From Voacanga thouarsii (lineage: Eukaryota > Streptophyta > Magnoliopsida > Gentianales > Apocynaceae), in the NCBI GenBank assembly GCA_026120185.1, contig JANUWF010002421.1, forward strand, positions 248,001 to 312,000: DNA of 64,000 nucleotides. The letters run 5' to 3'. Below are positions 34,750 through 46,018 of this stretch, piece after piece. How positions within the stretch are numbered: position 1 is the first letter of the stretch; the number at the start of each line of letters is the position of its first letter. A model generated the notes under the pieces. It searched no databases and was not told the origin of the DNA. It saw nothing but the letters and a program-made list of their open reading frames with translations. A program made the translations under genes and the position numbers.

Positions 34750-36425
34750 TGATGAGATGATCCCTTTAAATTTTTGAACCAATGTATATCGATTTTATAT
34801 CTCAACTTATCAAATGTTGCAATTAGTAAAGTTTTCGTGAAAACATCTATCAAGTTGTCACATGACCGAATTTGTAGCACATTAAGTTCACCTTTCTTCT
34901 GAAGTTTATGGGTAAAGAAGAATTTTGGTGAAATATGTTTTGTTTGATCTCCTTTAATATATCCTCCTAGTAATTGAGCTATGCAAGCTGCATTGTCTTT
35001 ATAAAGAGGAGTTGGAATATTTCTTTTAGATGATAATCCACAACTTTCTCAAATATAATGAATCACTGATCTTAACCATATATATTCTCGACTTGCTTCA
35101 TGAATGGCTATAATTTCAGCATGATTTGAAGAAGTAGCTGTTATAGATTATTTTGTAGAACATCATGATATAACAGTATTTCCACATGTAAATAGATAGC
35201 CCGTTTGAGAATGTACTTTATGTGGATCAGATAAATAACCAGCATCTGCATAACCTATCAATGTTGGGTTGGTTTTATTTGAATAAAATAATCTAAGATC
35301 AATTGTACCTTGGGGATATCAAAGGACTTGTTTAATTCCATTCCAATGTCATCGTATTGGTGAAGAACTAAATCTTGTTAATAAATTGACAGCAAATGTA
35401 ATATCAGGTCGTGTATTATTAGCAAGATATATCAATGCACCAATTTCATTGAGATATGGTACTTCAGGACCAAGAAGTTCATCATAATCTTCTTGAGGTC
35501 GAAAAGGATATTTATTCACATTTAATGACCGGATGATCATTGGAATACTCAATGGATGTACTTTATCCATGTAAAATCTTTTTAGAAGTTTTGTTGTATA
35601 TGTTGATTGATGAATAAATGTTCCACTTTTTAGATGTTCAATTTGTAAATCAAGGCAAAATTTAATTTTACCAAAATCCTTGATTTCGACTTCTCTTTTT
35701 AAATAATCAATTGTTTCTTGGAGCTCTTTTGGAGTTCCAATAAGATTAATATCATCAACATATATAACTAATATCACAAATTTCGAACTAGATTTTTTAA
35801 TAAAAATACATGGACATACCTGGTCATTTTTAAATCCCGCTTTCAATAAATATTTAGTAAGATGATTGAACCACATGCATCTAGATTGCTTCAGGCCATA
35901 TAATGATTTCTGCAATTTGATGGAGTAATTTTCATGAGGAAAATGTTTATATGCTTCGGGCATGCGAAATCCTTTAGAGATTTTCATGTAAACATCATTT
36001 TTTAAATTTTCATACAAGTAAGCAGTGACAACATCTAATAAGCGCATATATATCTTTTTATGTACTGCCAAACTGATAAGATATCAGAGTGTAATAACAT
36101 CAATAACAAGAGAATAAGTTTCATCATAATCAATATCTGGTCTTTGTGAAAAACCTTGGGTTACTAACTGTGCTTTATATTGTACGATTTTATTATTTTC
36201 ATTGTGCTTTCACACAAATATCCATTTGTAGCCAATAGGTTTTACATCTTCTGGTGTTCGGACTACAGGTTCGAAGACTTCATGTTTTGTAAGTGCATTT
36301 AACTCCGATTGAATCTCATTTTTCCATTGTAGCCAAGCTTTTCTATGTCGATATTCATCAACTAATATTGGTTCAAGAACATTATTATCCTGTGTAACAT
36401 CAAGAGATATATCGTATGCAAACAT
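34750..36425 (-). pseudogene. copia C reverse transcriptase and RNase H
   Basis: The RT start is in 36425-36210 (KAWLQWKNEIQSELNALTKH, VKPIGYKWIFV). The palm lies in a 240-residue frame 36071-35349: LLDVVTAYLYENLKNDVYMK, YGLKQSRCMW, an intact YVDD in VILVIYVDDINLIGTP, and ALIYLANNTRPDITFAVNLL. RNase H (35340-34760) survives only in broken frames with recognisable pieces such as the ETKHI/FFTHKLQK region near 34900. Stops near 35145 and 35050. Confidence 0.88.
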
Positions 36426-36899
36426 ATTATCAATAATTGTTTCTATTCAATTCCAACTTTTACCAGAAGTGATATAATTGATAGAAATTTTAGTGTTACT
36501 TTCATCAAATTTTGGTTCTTTTATTTTGTCATCAATTCTCTCTTAGTCTTTATCATTAGTTTCTTCAATATGATCATCTGGATCATTTAATTCTCTTTTC
36601 TTTCAAGGATTTTTATCTTTAGAACCAAGAGGTCGGTCACACTTCTGGCATACTTTTGACTCAGCAGCCATAGGTATAATCTTTTATTCTGTTAGGACTT
36701 CAATTCGAATAAGAGCATTTATAACTGGAATTTGTGATTTTGTTATTCTTCTGGAGTCAATAAAAGTGTCTGGCATTTGATTTACAAATGAATTATCTTT
36801 TGAATTTCAAGTTCACACACGCTTGTACGCGGATCAAGATAATTTAATATGTTGTCCAAGTAAGATTTTTCTCATGCTGTTTATGTTCTCCTCCTAATT

Positions 36900-37744
36900 T
36901 AGAAAATAATGATTCATTAAAATGACAATCAGCAAATCTTGCTGTGAATACATCTCCTGTCAGGGGTTTAATATACTTGATAATAAAGGGAGAATCATAT
37001 CCAACATATATCCCCTTTCTTCGTTGAGAACCTATCTTTGTACGTTGGTTTGGTGCAATTGGAATATATACTGCACACCAAAAAATTCATAAATGAGCAA
37101 TATTTAATTCTGAATCAAAAGCAAATTGCAAAGGAGAAGATTTATGAAAACTAGTTGGCCTTATACTTACAAGTGCTGCAACATGTAAAATAGCATGTCT
37201 TATCCCCAGGCATAAGTTGGGAGATTTGTTTTAATTAGTAATGGTCTAGTAATTAATTGTAATATTTTACTAAAAGATTTAACAAGACTATTTTGTGTAT
37301 GAACGTGAGCTACGAGATGTTCAACATTAATCTCAATTGACATGCAATATGCATCAAAAGCATGTGATGAAAATTCACCAGCATTAGTCAAACGGATATT
37401 TTTAATTTGATGGTAAAAAAATTGTGCTCGTAATTTAATTATTTGAGCAAGTAATCTCGCAAATGCCATGCTACAAGTAAATAATAAACATATATGTGAC
37501 CATCGGGATGATACATAAATTAAAATCATAAAATATATGAACGGTCCATATGGTGGATGAATAGGTCCACAAATGTAAGACTTTCAGCTCTTACTTTTAC
37601 TAGTGATTGTCTAATAATTAATTTTCTTAGGAAACATGCAACATATGAGAATTTTTCTGATGTCAATATCTTTTTATTTTTTAATGGATAGTCATGTGTA
37701 TTCTCAATTATTCTTCTTATCATGGTAGATCCTAGATGACCCAA
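36900..37744 (-). pseudogene. copia C integrase
   Basis: HLGSTMIRRIIENTHDYPLK (37744 on) is the zinc-binding part; the Cys pair has decayed (SYVACFLRK). Core pieces are MILIYVSSRWSHICLLF, RLTNAGEFSSHAFDAYC (second acidic position) and AHVHTQNSLVKSF. A deletion around 37570 has removed most of the first catalytic block, and a shift at about 37200 ends the frame. Confidence 0.8.
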
Positions 37745-37808
37745 CCGGTCATGCCAAATGCTAAAAGTAGTAGGATTAGTATACTTCTGGTTTACTAGAT
37801 GATGAATT

Positions 37809-38200
37809 TCAATTGTACATATTTTTGTAAAATAGGTCAGTAGAAAAAGACGGCAGTTTTTCTAATATAGATTTCTTACCTAAATTAATTTGAGTAATAT
37901 AAAGATACTCAATACCATTTTCCTCATTTGTTTTAACATGATACCTATTTCTGCGGATATCTTTAAAACTCAATAAATTTCTTCTGAATTTTGAGGAAAA
38001 TAGTGCCTTATCAATATTAATTATTGTTCCTTCAGGCAACAATATACTAGTTCTTTCGGAGCCTTCAATCAAATTTGTATTACCGTTTATAATATAAATA
38101 TTTATTTCTCCCATTTTGAGATAAGAAAAATATTTCTCATTTTTTAGTATGGTGTGTGTAATTTCACTATTAATAATACATACATCATCATTAAAAACAG
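37809..38200 (-). pseudogene. copia C aspartic protease remnant
   Basis: GRTSILLPEGTIINIDKALF-like and RNLLSFKDIRRNRYHVKT segments are clear. The catalytic segment upstream reads VCIINSEITHTIL near 38150-38180, so the D-S-G is lost (N-S-E). Confidence 0.75.
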
Positions 38201-38289
38201 CTATCTAAACAAAAATATGTATATGCATACGTAAATATTATTAGAATGTAATAAAAATTTACAAAAATATTAGGGTGAGACATTAGTTT

Positions 38290-39350
38290 TTGTGGACACT
38301 GCCATCACTAATTAAATGGTCTATCCTACCATTAGGGTGTTCGAAAAAATTAGACACATCCATATATGTAATATTGATATTAAGATCTTCTGGATCAATA
38401 TCATTGCCGTCGGCATCATTAACTGGATGTTGACAAAAATTTGCTTCAACAATTTTATTTTTGTTTTCCAGTAAAGTTTGATATAAATCTACTAAATACT
38501 TGGCCGTACAACAGTTACGTGATTAATGACTTTTCATACCACATTTATAATACTTATCCTCATAATTTTCTTGCATTTCTTTTTCTTTTCCCTTATTATC
38601 TTTTCTTTCCCACTTCAGGTAGTTAGTATTTCTCACAGCTTGATTATTACTATGATAAGGGAAATATTGAGTGTGTCCACGACCATAAACACGGCCACAG
38701 CCATGGCCACGACCACGACCACGACTATGGCTTCTACTGGAGCTAACAACATTTACTTCTAGAAGTGTTGTTAAGTCAGTTGATCTGGCTTCATGATTTT
38801 TCAATAATAACTCATAATTTTTTTCTACAATGAAGAGGACAGTAATTAAATCAATAAATTTTGTATACCATTTTTCTTGATATTGTTGCTGCAGGACAAT
38901 ATTTGAGACATGAAAGGTGGAGAATGTCTTCTCCAACATATCTTCATCATTTATTTTTTCTCCGTATAATTTTAACTGAAATATAATTTTATACATGGAG
39001 GAGCTATATTCATTCACACTTTTAAAATCTTGTAACCTCAGGTACAACCATTCATACCGTGCAGTTGGTAGTACGACCATCTTCAGGTGGTCAAATCTTT
39101 CTTTTAAATTTATCCATAGGACATATGGATTTTTTTTATTAAGATATTCAATTTTTAAATTTCCGTTGAGATGATGATGGATAAAAATCAAAGCTTTGGC
39201 ATTTTGTTGTGCAGATGCACTATTTTTTTCTTTAATAATTTCACTAAGGCCTTCATCATTTAGATGTATTTCTGTATCGAGAACTCATGACATATAATTT
39301 TTTCCAAAAATATTAAGGGCTACAAATTCGAATTTAGTAAAGTTAGCCAT
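38290..39350 (-). pseudogene. copia C gag with mutated zinc knuckle
   Basis: It starts near 39348 (MANFTKFEFVALNIFGKNYM) and after a stop gives a 222-residue frame (39191-38523). This has HHHLNGNLKIEYLNKK, RFDHLKMVVLPTARYEWLYL, DEDMLEKTFSTFHVSNIVLQ and an Arg/Gly-rich stretch (SHSRGRGRGHGCGRVYGRGH). The knuckle reads YYKCGMKSH-stop-SRNC: the first Cys is Tyr and a Trp codon has become a stop. Compare copia B, which lost a different Cys. Confidence 0.88.
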
Positions 39351-39746
39351 ATGGATCAATAAATGTGTACCTTTAGTCTTCTGGCTTTTGTAATGGCAAA
39401 AACTCATTCTTTAGTTTTCTAGATTTGGAAATAACAGAGACTTGTATTGATAACGTGTTATAAAATTTTGATAGTGTCAGAATAAAATCTACACACAATA
39501 AATCTCTGACTATTATTTGCACAATAATTTCTTTAAACTTCTTTCTTTCTTTTCTCTCACAATTTTCTCCAACAATTTTCTCACAAAATGGTATATCTCA
39601 AGTTTGTGGAAGAGCTCTATTAATGGAGTTAATTATCTATATCCACTAATATGTATTAGTGGTGTTAATGGTGGACATCCATATATATTTGTCCACTAAT
39701 GAAATTAGTGGATTCACAACTACACTATTGTATTCACAATAGTTTG

Positions 39747-40390
39747 GAAATATTGGAGGGATTTTGCTATTCTTTTTTCTGTTTCTATTTGTATGCAAAA
39801 ACTATAATTAGAACTAGAAGCACTTGAATTTTTTAAACTAAATCATATCTCTTATTTTGAGATGTGATTGATTCTCATCCATGTTACATGGTAGCATATA
39901 TGCTACTCCTTTTTTGCACCTATTTTATGTTGTATTCGTGTACCATTTGGATGTTGTTGACAAGTGCTGAAAGGGAACTATGTATGAAGAAATTTTCTAT
40001 TCACTGGCCATTTTTTTTTTAAAATATTCTACTGCATGCGATCACGCAGTTATTTTTAGTATGTTCTAGTTCATCTCAAAAGTATTATAAAAAAAAAAAA
40101 GAAATACTATCTAGTTTCTATGTTCTTTTGTAAGAGATTCTGCAAACTACTAATATTAGGTGCAGTGTTTTTCCCCTTTTAAAAAAAATCCTATACTAAT
40201 TCTAGATTTTTGTCTTCCAAAACTTTTTTGCCAAGTCCATGTAACTTCTTCTTCCTCTTTTGTTCCTAAAATTTGGTTTATTGTAGTTGTTACAAAATTA
40301 TTTCTGATACATTGTTCATTCTTGCAATTTTGGTAGTAATATTTTCTTTACTATTACTTTATCATTTGTTGGAATTGCATCTTACTTTGT
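39747..40390. other. T-rich non-coding stretch
   Basis: It is intron-like on the plus strand and runs up to a TTTGTAG acceptor at about 40398. It continues the pre-insertion sequence of 30.2-34.3 kb. Confidence 0.4.
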
Positions 40391-40398
40391 AGAATGAC

Positions 40399-40503
40399 AA
40401 TTTTAATTTTCCAATTCAAGCAAAGCAAGTTTTCTATTTGGATGACATCAAGTAATGGATAGTCTGGGAAGTGGTACAAAAGTTTCATACTATATAGTTT
40501 GCA
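40399..40503 (+). pseudogene. CACTA transposase-associated exon (DUF4216-like)
   Basis: After a TTTGTAG acceptor the plus strand reads NDNFNFPIQAKQVFYLDDIK, a stop, then WIVWEVVQKFHTI. CACTA TNP2-type transposon proteins end with a domain reading roughly 'DPFI.A.QA.QVFY..D...G..W.VVQK'; the QAKQVFYLDD and W.VVQK parts fit well. It lies on the strand and side expected for the right-hand end of a CACTA element, 1.3 kb before a CACTA-like terminus. The rest of the transposase was not found. Confidence 0.6.
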
Positions 40504-41099
40504 ATCTAATATGAAATTAAGCAGAGATTTATATTATAATTGAGAAAATTTTGTAGAAAATTACTTTAGTTTGATGAGTAAACCAATTCTTGTAGTGTTT
40601 AGTTATTAAATTTATTGCATTGTCTATTTGGTGCCGTTGCAACCTTGCTTTTACCATGGCTTTTTTTTTCCCTCCTGCTAAGTTGCTTTTGTCATGGTTA
40701 GATTGGCTATTGTTGTAGTTCTCTCTTTTGTTGAACTCTCCTTCCTTGCATAAATTTTCAGATCATTAATTATTGCCAAATTAGTTATACTTCAATGATA
40801 TGTTAATGGAGCATGGCAAAGACTAGGCCGGCTATTTTTAGTTTGAATAAGTTAAAATTGTTTTCTAAAATAATAAGGTTAGGCAGTTGAAATGAATACA
40901 TATAACAATTATTTTTTTTATTTTTTGGTTTTCAAATTTATCTTCTTTTTAATAAAAAATATGCTAAAAATATCTTTTATTAATTTTAATTTTCAATTGA
41001 AAGAGAAGCAAATAATCTATTTAATAGTTATAAAAAAGTAAATATCATATTAACAAAAATTAATAGAGTTAAAAAAATGATTATTTGTAACATAAGGCC

Positions 41100-41796
41100 A
41101 ATGTAATAAAAAACTTAATTATATCGTGATGCAAAATATATTATATAAATATCGTTTCATTTTTTATGGATAGTTAATGTTATGAATTAGTTAAAACATT
41201 ATTACAATATGTAAAATTGTCCTTAATTATATACTTATGTAACTTCATAATACGTGACGTAAATATACTCTCACATACAATAGTACGTGAATGTGATATT
41301 TTTTGTGATAGATAATTAACATCATAAATTATTTAAAATTTTGTTATATTATTAAAACTGTCACCTAATATTACACATACGTATGACGAAATGAGATTGT
41401 CATTGATACTTGTATTATGGTGAGGTATGTATTTGTCACCAAATAGTTATATAATACATGATGCAATAAAAGTTATTATAGATAATGAATAATAATATTA
41501 GTGATGTAATTTCAAATTTTGGTAGTAAATAATGACGTTATATAGTTTGTCACGAAAAGGGTAGTACATTAATGGCAAAATTAAAACGTCACAAAAAATG
41601 TTCCGTTTCGTCTCTGGTTGGTCGGAAATGTTGGCGCCAAATATTTTGTGACGCTAGTATATGACATTGTAAAATATCATCATGGAAAAAAATTCAACTT
41701 GTGACGAATTATGATTTTCGTCACACTATGAATACGTAATGTTCTGACGACACGTCACTTAGCATGTTGTCACTAATTGTCAAATTTGTTGTAGTA
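41100..41796. mobile_element. CACTA-like right terminus with subterminal repeats
   Basis: The minus strand reads (T)ACTACAACAAATTTGACAA, then TTAGTGACAACATGC. This parallels the CACTACACAAAAATTGACGA end at 14855 in inverted orientation. The terminal CACTA base is mutated (TAGTG to TAGTA). About 700 bp of 'gacgt/acgtca' and 'gtcac' motifs precede it. 'ttt' flanks both this end and the 14855 end, compatible with a 3-bp TSD but weak as evidence. Confidence 0.55.
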
Positions 41797-43199
41797 TTTT
41801 TCTGACAAATCGTCTTCTTATGTAATCTACATAGAACAAGGTGAAAATAAGAGAAGTAGGCAATCATCTATTCATTAGTTCTAAGCAATTATAGCACAAA
41901 TAATATTAGATGATGTATGTTTTAGGCACTCATTGCCTTCCCACGCTCAAGCTGTGGCTTGTCCTAAAGCAAATTACTAAAGATAGTAAGCACCACAAGC
42001 AAAAAACTTTTTTAGAAAAAGTGAATTTTTGGCAACAATGATTATCATGATAAAGATATTCTTTTTCTTTTGAGATGAAAATTTAATTCAAGAGTATCTA
42101 ACCAAGCTAAGCACATGAAAATATATGTATTTTACTAGATGAAACCCAAACAATTAGAGTTGAATTAAACAAGTTTATATTTATTCAACTTGCTTCACCT
42201 AATTCCTTAGATCAATGATATAAACCAAGTGAATTATATAAGTAAGGAATAATAAACCAACTTAAGTTCTATGACTTTTAAGCTACTGCAATCATAAGTA
42301 GTAAATAGAAAATTGGTCCATAAGGTCACTTTTGTAGGGTAATACAATTGCCTAATAAAGATGGATGTGTTATAATTTTTAGATTTTACATTACCCTCTT
42401 TACTTTCTCAAATTTTTGGCAAGGTAAAGCAAATGCTTAGTAATGATATATAAGTAATGATTTTCAGCTTTTGCATTATCTTGCTTTATTTTCTCATTTT
42501 TACCCTAATCCTTATTTACTTAAACCCAGAGTATAGGACTAGCTAGAAGATCATAGATTATAAATCAACTAAAATTCTCTACTTATACTTCATCACAACA
42601 TTTACTAAAATATAAACAAAGTTAATTCAAATTCTCAAGATTTAGTCTATTTCACATCAAATACGCAAGTTTACGTAAGAATATCCGAATCAAATTAATT
42701 GTTTACCAATTTTTCATGCCAAAATAAAAGAAAGAAAAATATACATTTAGCACCATTTAGCACCAAATATCATAGGAGTCAAAATATACATTTAGCACCA
42801 TTTTCAATGTTAGAAAGAAAAGTACCAAGGATAAAATAATGAATACTAGAAAAGATTAAAGTCTAAATCTCTGCCACGCACTTAAATTGAACAATATCCT
42901 CATAGCCATAATTAAGCATAGAGTCACATCCAAAGGGGCTAAAAGAATAAGAAATGAGAAGAGGGAAAAATAATACTTCTCGAGCGTTTTGTAGCTCAAT
43001 GGAAGTAGAATTTATGGAAACGAAGGGATTCCAACAGAGGTTATATCAGCCCTACAAAATGAAAGACATAAATTAGGCAAAAAAAAGTAAAAGATAAAGC
43101 AAAAACTGCTAATTAAAAGAAAGTACTAAAATGTAAGGAAAAAAAATGAAAGTAAATAATCAAGTTAGAGAATTCTCCAAATTATGAAGAGTGCAATCA
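41797..43199. other. Non-coding AT-rich stretch
   Basis: No gene, terminus or repeat supported apart from a short local duplication, 'atatacatttagcaccattt', at about 42740 and 42784. Confidence 0.5.
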
Positions 43200-44480
43200 G
43201 TTCTTTCCAATTCTTCAGGACTCTCTCCATACTAGAGTTTCAATCCGTTACATACATCGTAAAAATCCATTTTTTTCTGAATGAGAGACCTCCACTACTC
43301 CAAAGAAAAATACTTTAGTTATTAAGAATGGTCTAGACCATCTCGAACTCAGCTTCCCTGGAAATAACCTTAGCTTTGAATTGAATAGGAGAACTTTATT
43401 GTCTTCCTTAAATCCCCTGTAGGGTAAGATGTGCTAATCATGCCATTTTTTTTTTTAAAATTTTTTCCCTTGTAGATTTTGGAGTTCATATATGCATCAT
43501 CCATTTATTCCTCAAGTTCATTCAACTGTAGTAATCTCTCAGTTCTTGCAGCATTAAGATCAAAGTTGATAAGGTTAATTACCCAAAATGCTTTATTCTT
43601 AATTTCCACAGGTAAGTGACATGACTTCCCATAAACTAATTTGTAAGAGGTAGTACCGATAGGAGTCATGTAAGCTATCTTATATGCCCAAAAGATATAA
43701 TCCAATTTTGTACTCCAATATTTCCTTGTGTGGATCACTACCTTTTCCAAAATTTGTTTTATCTTTCTATTAGTCACCTCCACCTTACCACTAATTTAGG
43801 GATGATATACGGTAGTGAGCTTATGTGAGACACACAAACATTTAAGCACTTTCTCTAGCTGGCTATTGCAAAAGTGTTCCTCTATCACTAATGAGAACTC
43901 TAGGAATTCCAAAACAAGTAATCAACTTCTTGAGGAATTTTATCACAACCTTGGCATCATTTTTTTAGTAAAGCTTATGCCTCAATCCACTTGGACACAT
44001 AATCTACTGCTACTAAAATATATTTATTACCAAAAGAATTAGAAAAGAGTTCATAAAATCAATCCCCTAATAATAAAAAATATCACAAGCTTGAAAAACT
44101 CTTAAAGGCATTTTGTAAGCTTTGAAAATATTATCAGTTTGTTGACACCTATCACAGTTTTTAACAAACCTATGTGTATCCTTGAATATTAATAGTTGAC
44201 AGAATCCACATTCAAGAACCTTCCTAGCAGCACCATTAGCTTGATAGTGGCCTCCAGTTGATTCTTTACGACACTGTCTCAAAATATCTCGAGCTTTAGC
44301 ACAGTCAACACAACTTCTAATAACTTAGTCAACACACCATCTAAAAAGACAAGGATCCTCCTAGAAATAATGTTTGATATTAGATAAGAACTTTTTTCTT
44401 TGCTGAGAAGTAAGATCTCCTGAAAGAATCTTTTTTGCCAAAAAGTTGACAGAGTTTGCAAACCATTAGGTAGAGATATT
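43200..44480 (-). pseudogene. Ty3/gypsy integrase remnant (Athila-like)
   Basis: The minus strand reads in order: a decayed RNase H-integrase junction; QCRKESTGGHYQANGAARKV and FVKNCDRCQQTDN (44282-44120), the H-H-C-C zinc-binding module; FMNSFSNSFGNKYILVAVDY (about 44050), the start of the core; then VEVTNRKIKQILEKV, YWSTKLDYIFWAYKIAYMTP, YGKSCHLPVEIKNKAFW and LNAARTERLLQLNELEE (43790-43505). A C-terminal piece DNKVLLFNSKLRLFPGKL follows near 43400. These strings are typical of Athila/Tat-group integrases. RT is absent, no LTR was identified, and there are many stops, so this is a truncated remnant. Confidence 0.85.
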
Positions 44481-46013
44481 TTTACTTCCTACATGTGGCA
44501 CTTATAACCTTGCTAAATAGAGTAGATTTGTTAGAGTTTAATTGAGTAGCAAGTTGGGCACACTGAGTGTTTGGTGAAAAGTCTTGTGTTGAATTACACT
44601 TTGCATACCCAGTGTTGATGACTTTCCTTATACTTAAGTTTACTTTTATAAGTTTTACAAGGCTTTCATCATTACCAGATTAAATTTTTCTTACTTAGTT
44701 GATTGCTCTTATTAAGGTTAAATCTTTCTTGTTGTGACTAGAAGATTAGCTCCCTTGAACTTCTCAAAGCTTGGAACAATTGTTGCATACTTGCTTTCAT
44801 GAGATTTCCAAGCTTTACCCATAACGTATGATAGTTTCCTTACTTGAGTGATTACTCTTAGTGGGGTGGATTTTCTTGTGCGACTAGAAAATCTATTCTC
44901 TTGAACAATTTATCATATGTTTGAAAATAATTATGCATATTGGAAATATATAAGAAGTATTAATATTCTTTTTGACTTTTTGAATGGAAGGGACATAAAC
45001 ATAAACAAGATGAAATAGAATCTAATTTTTTTAGATACTTTATCTAAAAAATTCTACCCATCTATAAATAGACCTACAAATATCTCTCTTTGAATTTTGC
45101 AATCTTTGTTATAACATTACCTTGAGTGAGTTGTGATTGGTAAATTTGTGTCTTGGGGTTGTGGTAGTATCACATTATCTAGAACTCCTTGATTTTATGA
45201 ACTTTCTTAAATGCCTACCAAGTATTTGATAAAATGCCAAAATGACTCTATATTTTCTTATTTGGGTGCTTAGCATACATTCTTTGCTTTCATTAGGCTT
45301 GCGTATCATATTTTTTGTGGTTATTGGGTTGAAGCCCTAAAGGTTTCAAATTTCTTGAGCTACTTGAGTTGGGTTTGGCTGTTGTTTGTTATTCATCTTA
45401 GGATCCTATCTCTTGTTGTCTTGTGAATTTGATCCCTTGTAGATTGCCTAGTAGATATCATTATTCATTCCTTCTGAAGGATCCTTAAGTTTGTGTTGCA
45501 ATTTCTATTGAAGCTCTTGGTGATTATTGTCTATCCTAGAACTTACCCCTACTATTGTGTCTACTTTTGAAATCCTAGTCTTTAGCATCTTGTCCTCTTG
45601 AATTCTTTGTAGTACTTTTGCTTGGTAGTTTCCATTATATTCTTTCTCGAACATCGTAAATTTTAGGGCATTTCTCACTTGAAAACTTTGCTAGAATTGT
45701 CCCTTCTAGTGTTGCTTACCAAGTGCTCAATAACTTGCCTATAGAAAGCCTGTCTTTCTTATCCCTTAGAATTTAGTTAACTTTATCTTGTTAAGCTAAA
45801 TCTTTTGAATGGAAAAAAGTTAGGAATAACTTAAGTGAGTAAAATTGAGAGTTTAAAAAAGGCTAGAAGGCAAGTTCATTGTGATAAAAAGATAAGAAGA
45901 GTGAAAACATGAATGAAGAGTGATTTATAAAGTTGAATGCTAAACACGTGAATGAATGAAGTGAGGAACTTTCTTATATTGTCCTATTCAAATTTAGAAG
46001 GTATATCACTTGT
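44481..46013 (+). other. Non-coding, retroelement LTR/leader-like DNA
   Basis: No coding. TCTATAAATAGACC at 45061-45074 followed by T-rich R-like sequence looks like the U3-R junction of an LTR on the plus strand. It may be the 5' LTR and leader of the gag-protease element at 50331. Borders could not be found. Confidence 0.35.
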
Positions 46014-46018
46014 AACAT

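Larger units (their letters stand above)
34321..39741 (-). mobile_element. Ty1/copia retrotransposon C, related to B, decayed
   Basis: LTRs at 34321-34619 (299 bp) and 39456-39741 (286 bp) are in direct orientation and flanked by TSD GTTTG (34316-34320, 39742-39746). The polypurine tract CCAAGGAGGAG (34620-34630, minus) abuts the left LTR; CGTTATCAATACAAG (about 39441-39455, minus) is the primer binding site. The coding order and protein motifs parallel those of copia B, but the LTR sequences differ. It carries more stops than B, so it looks older. Confidence 0.94.
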
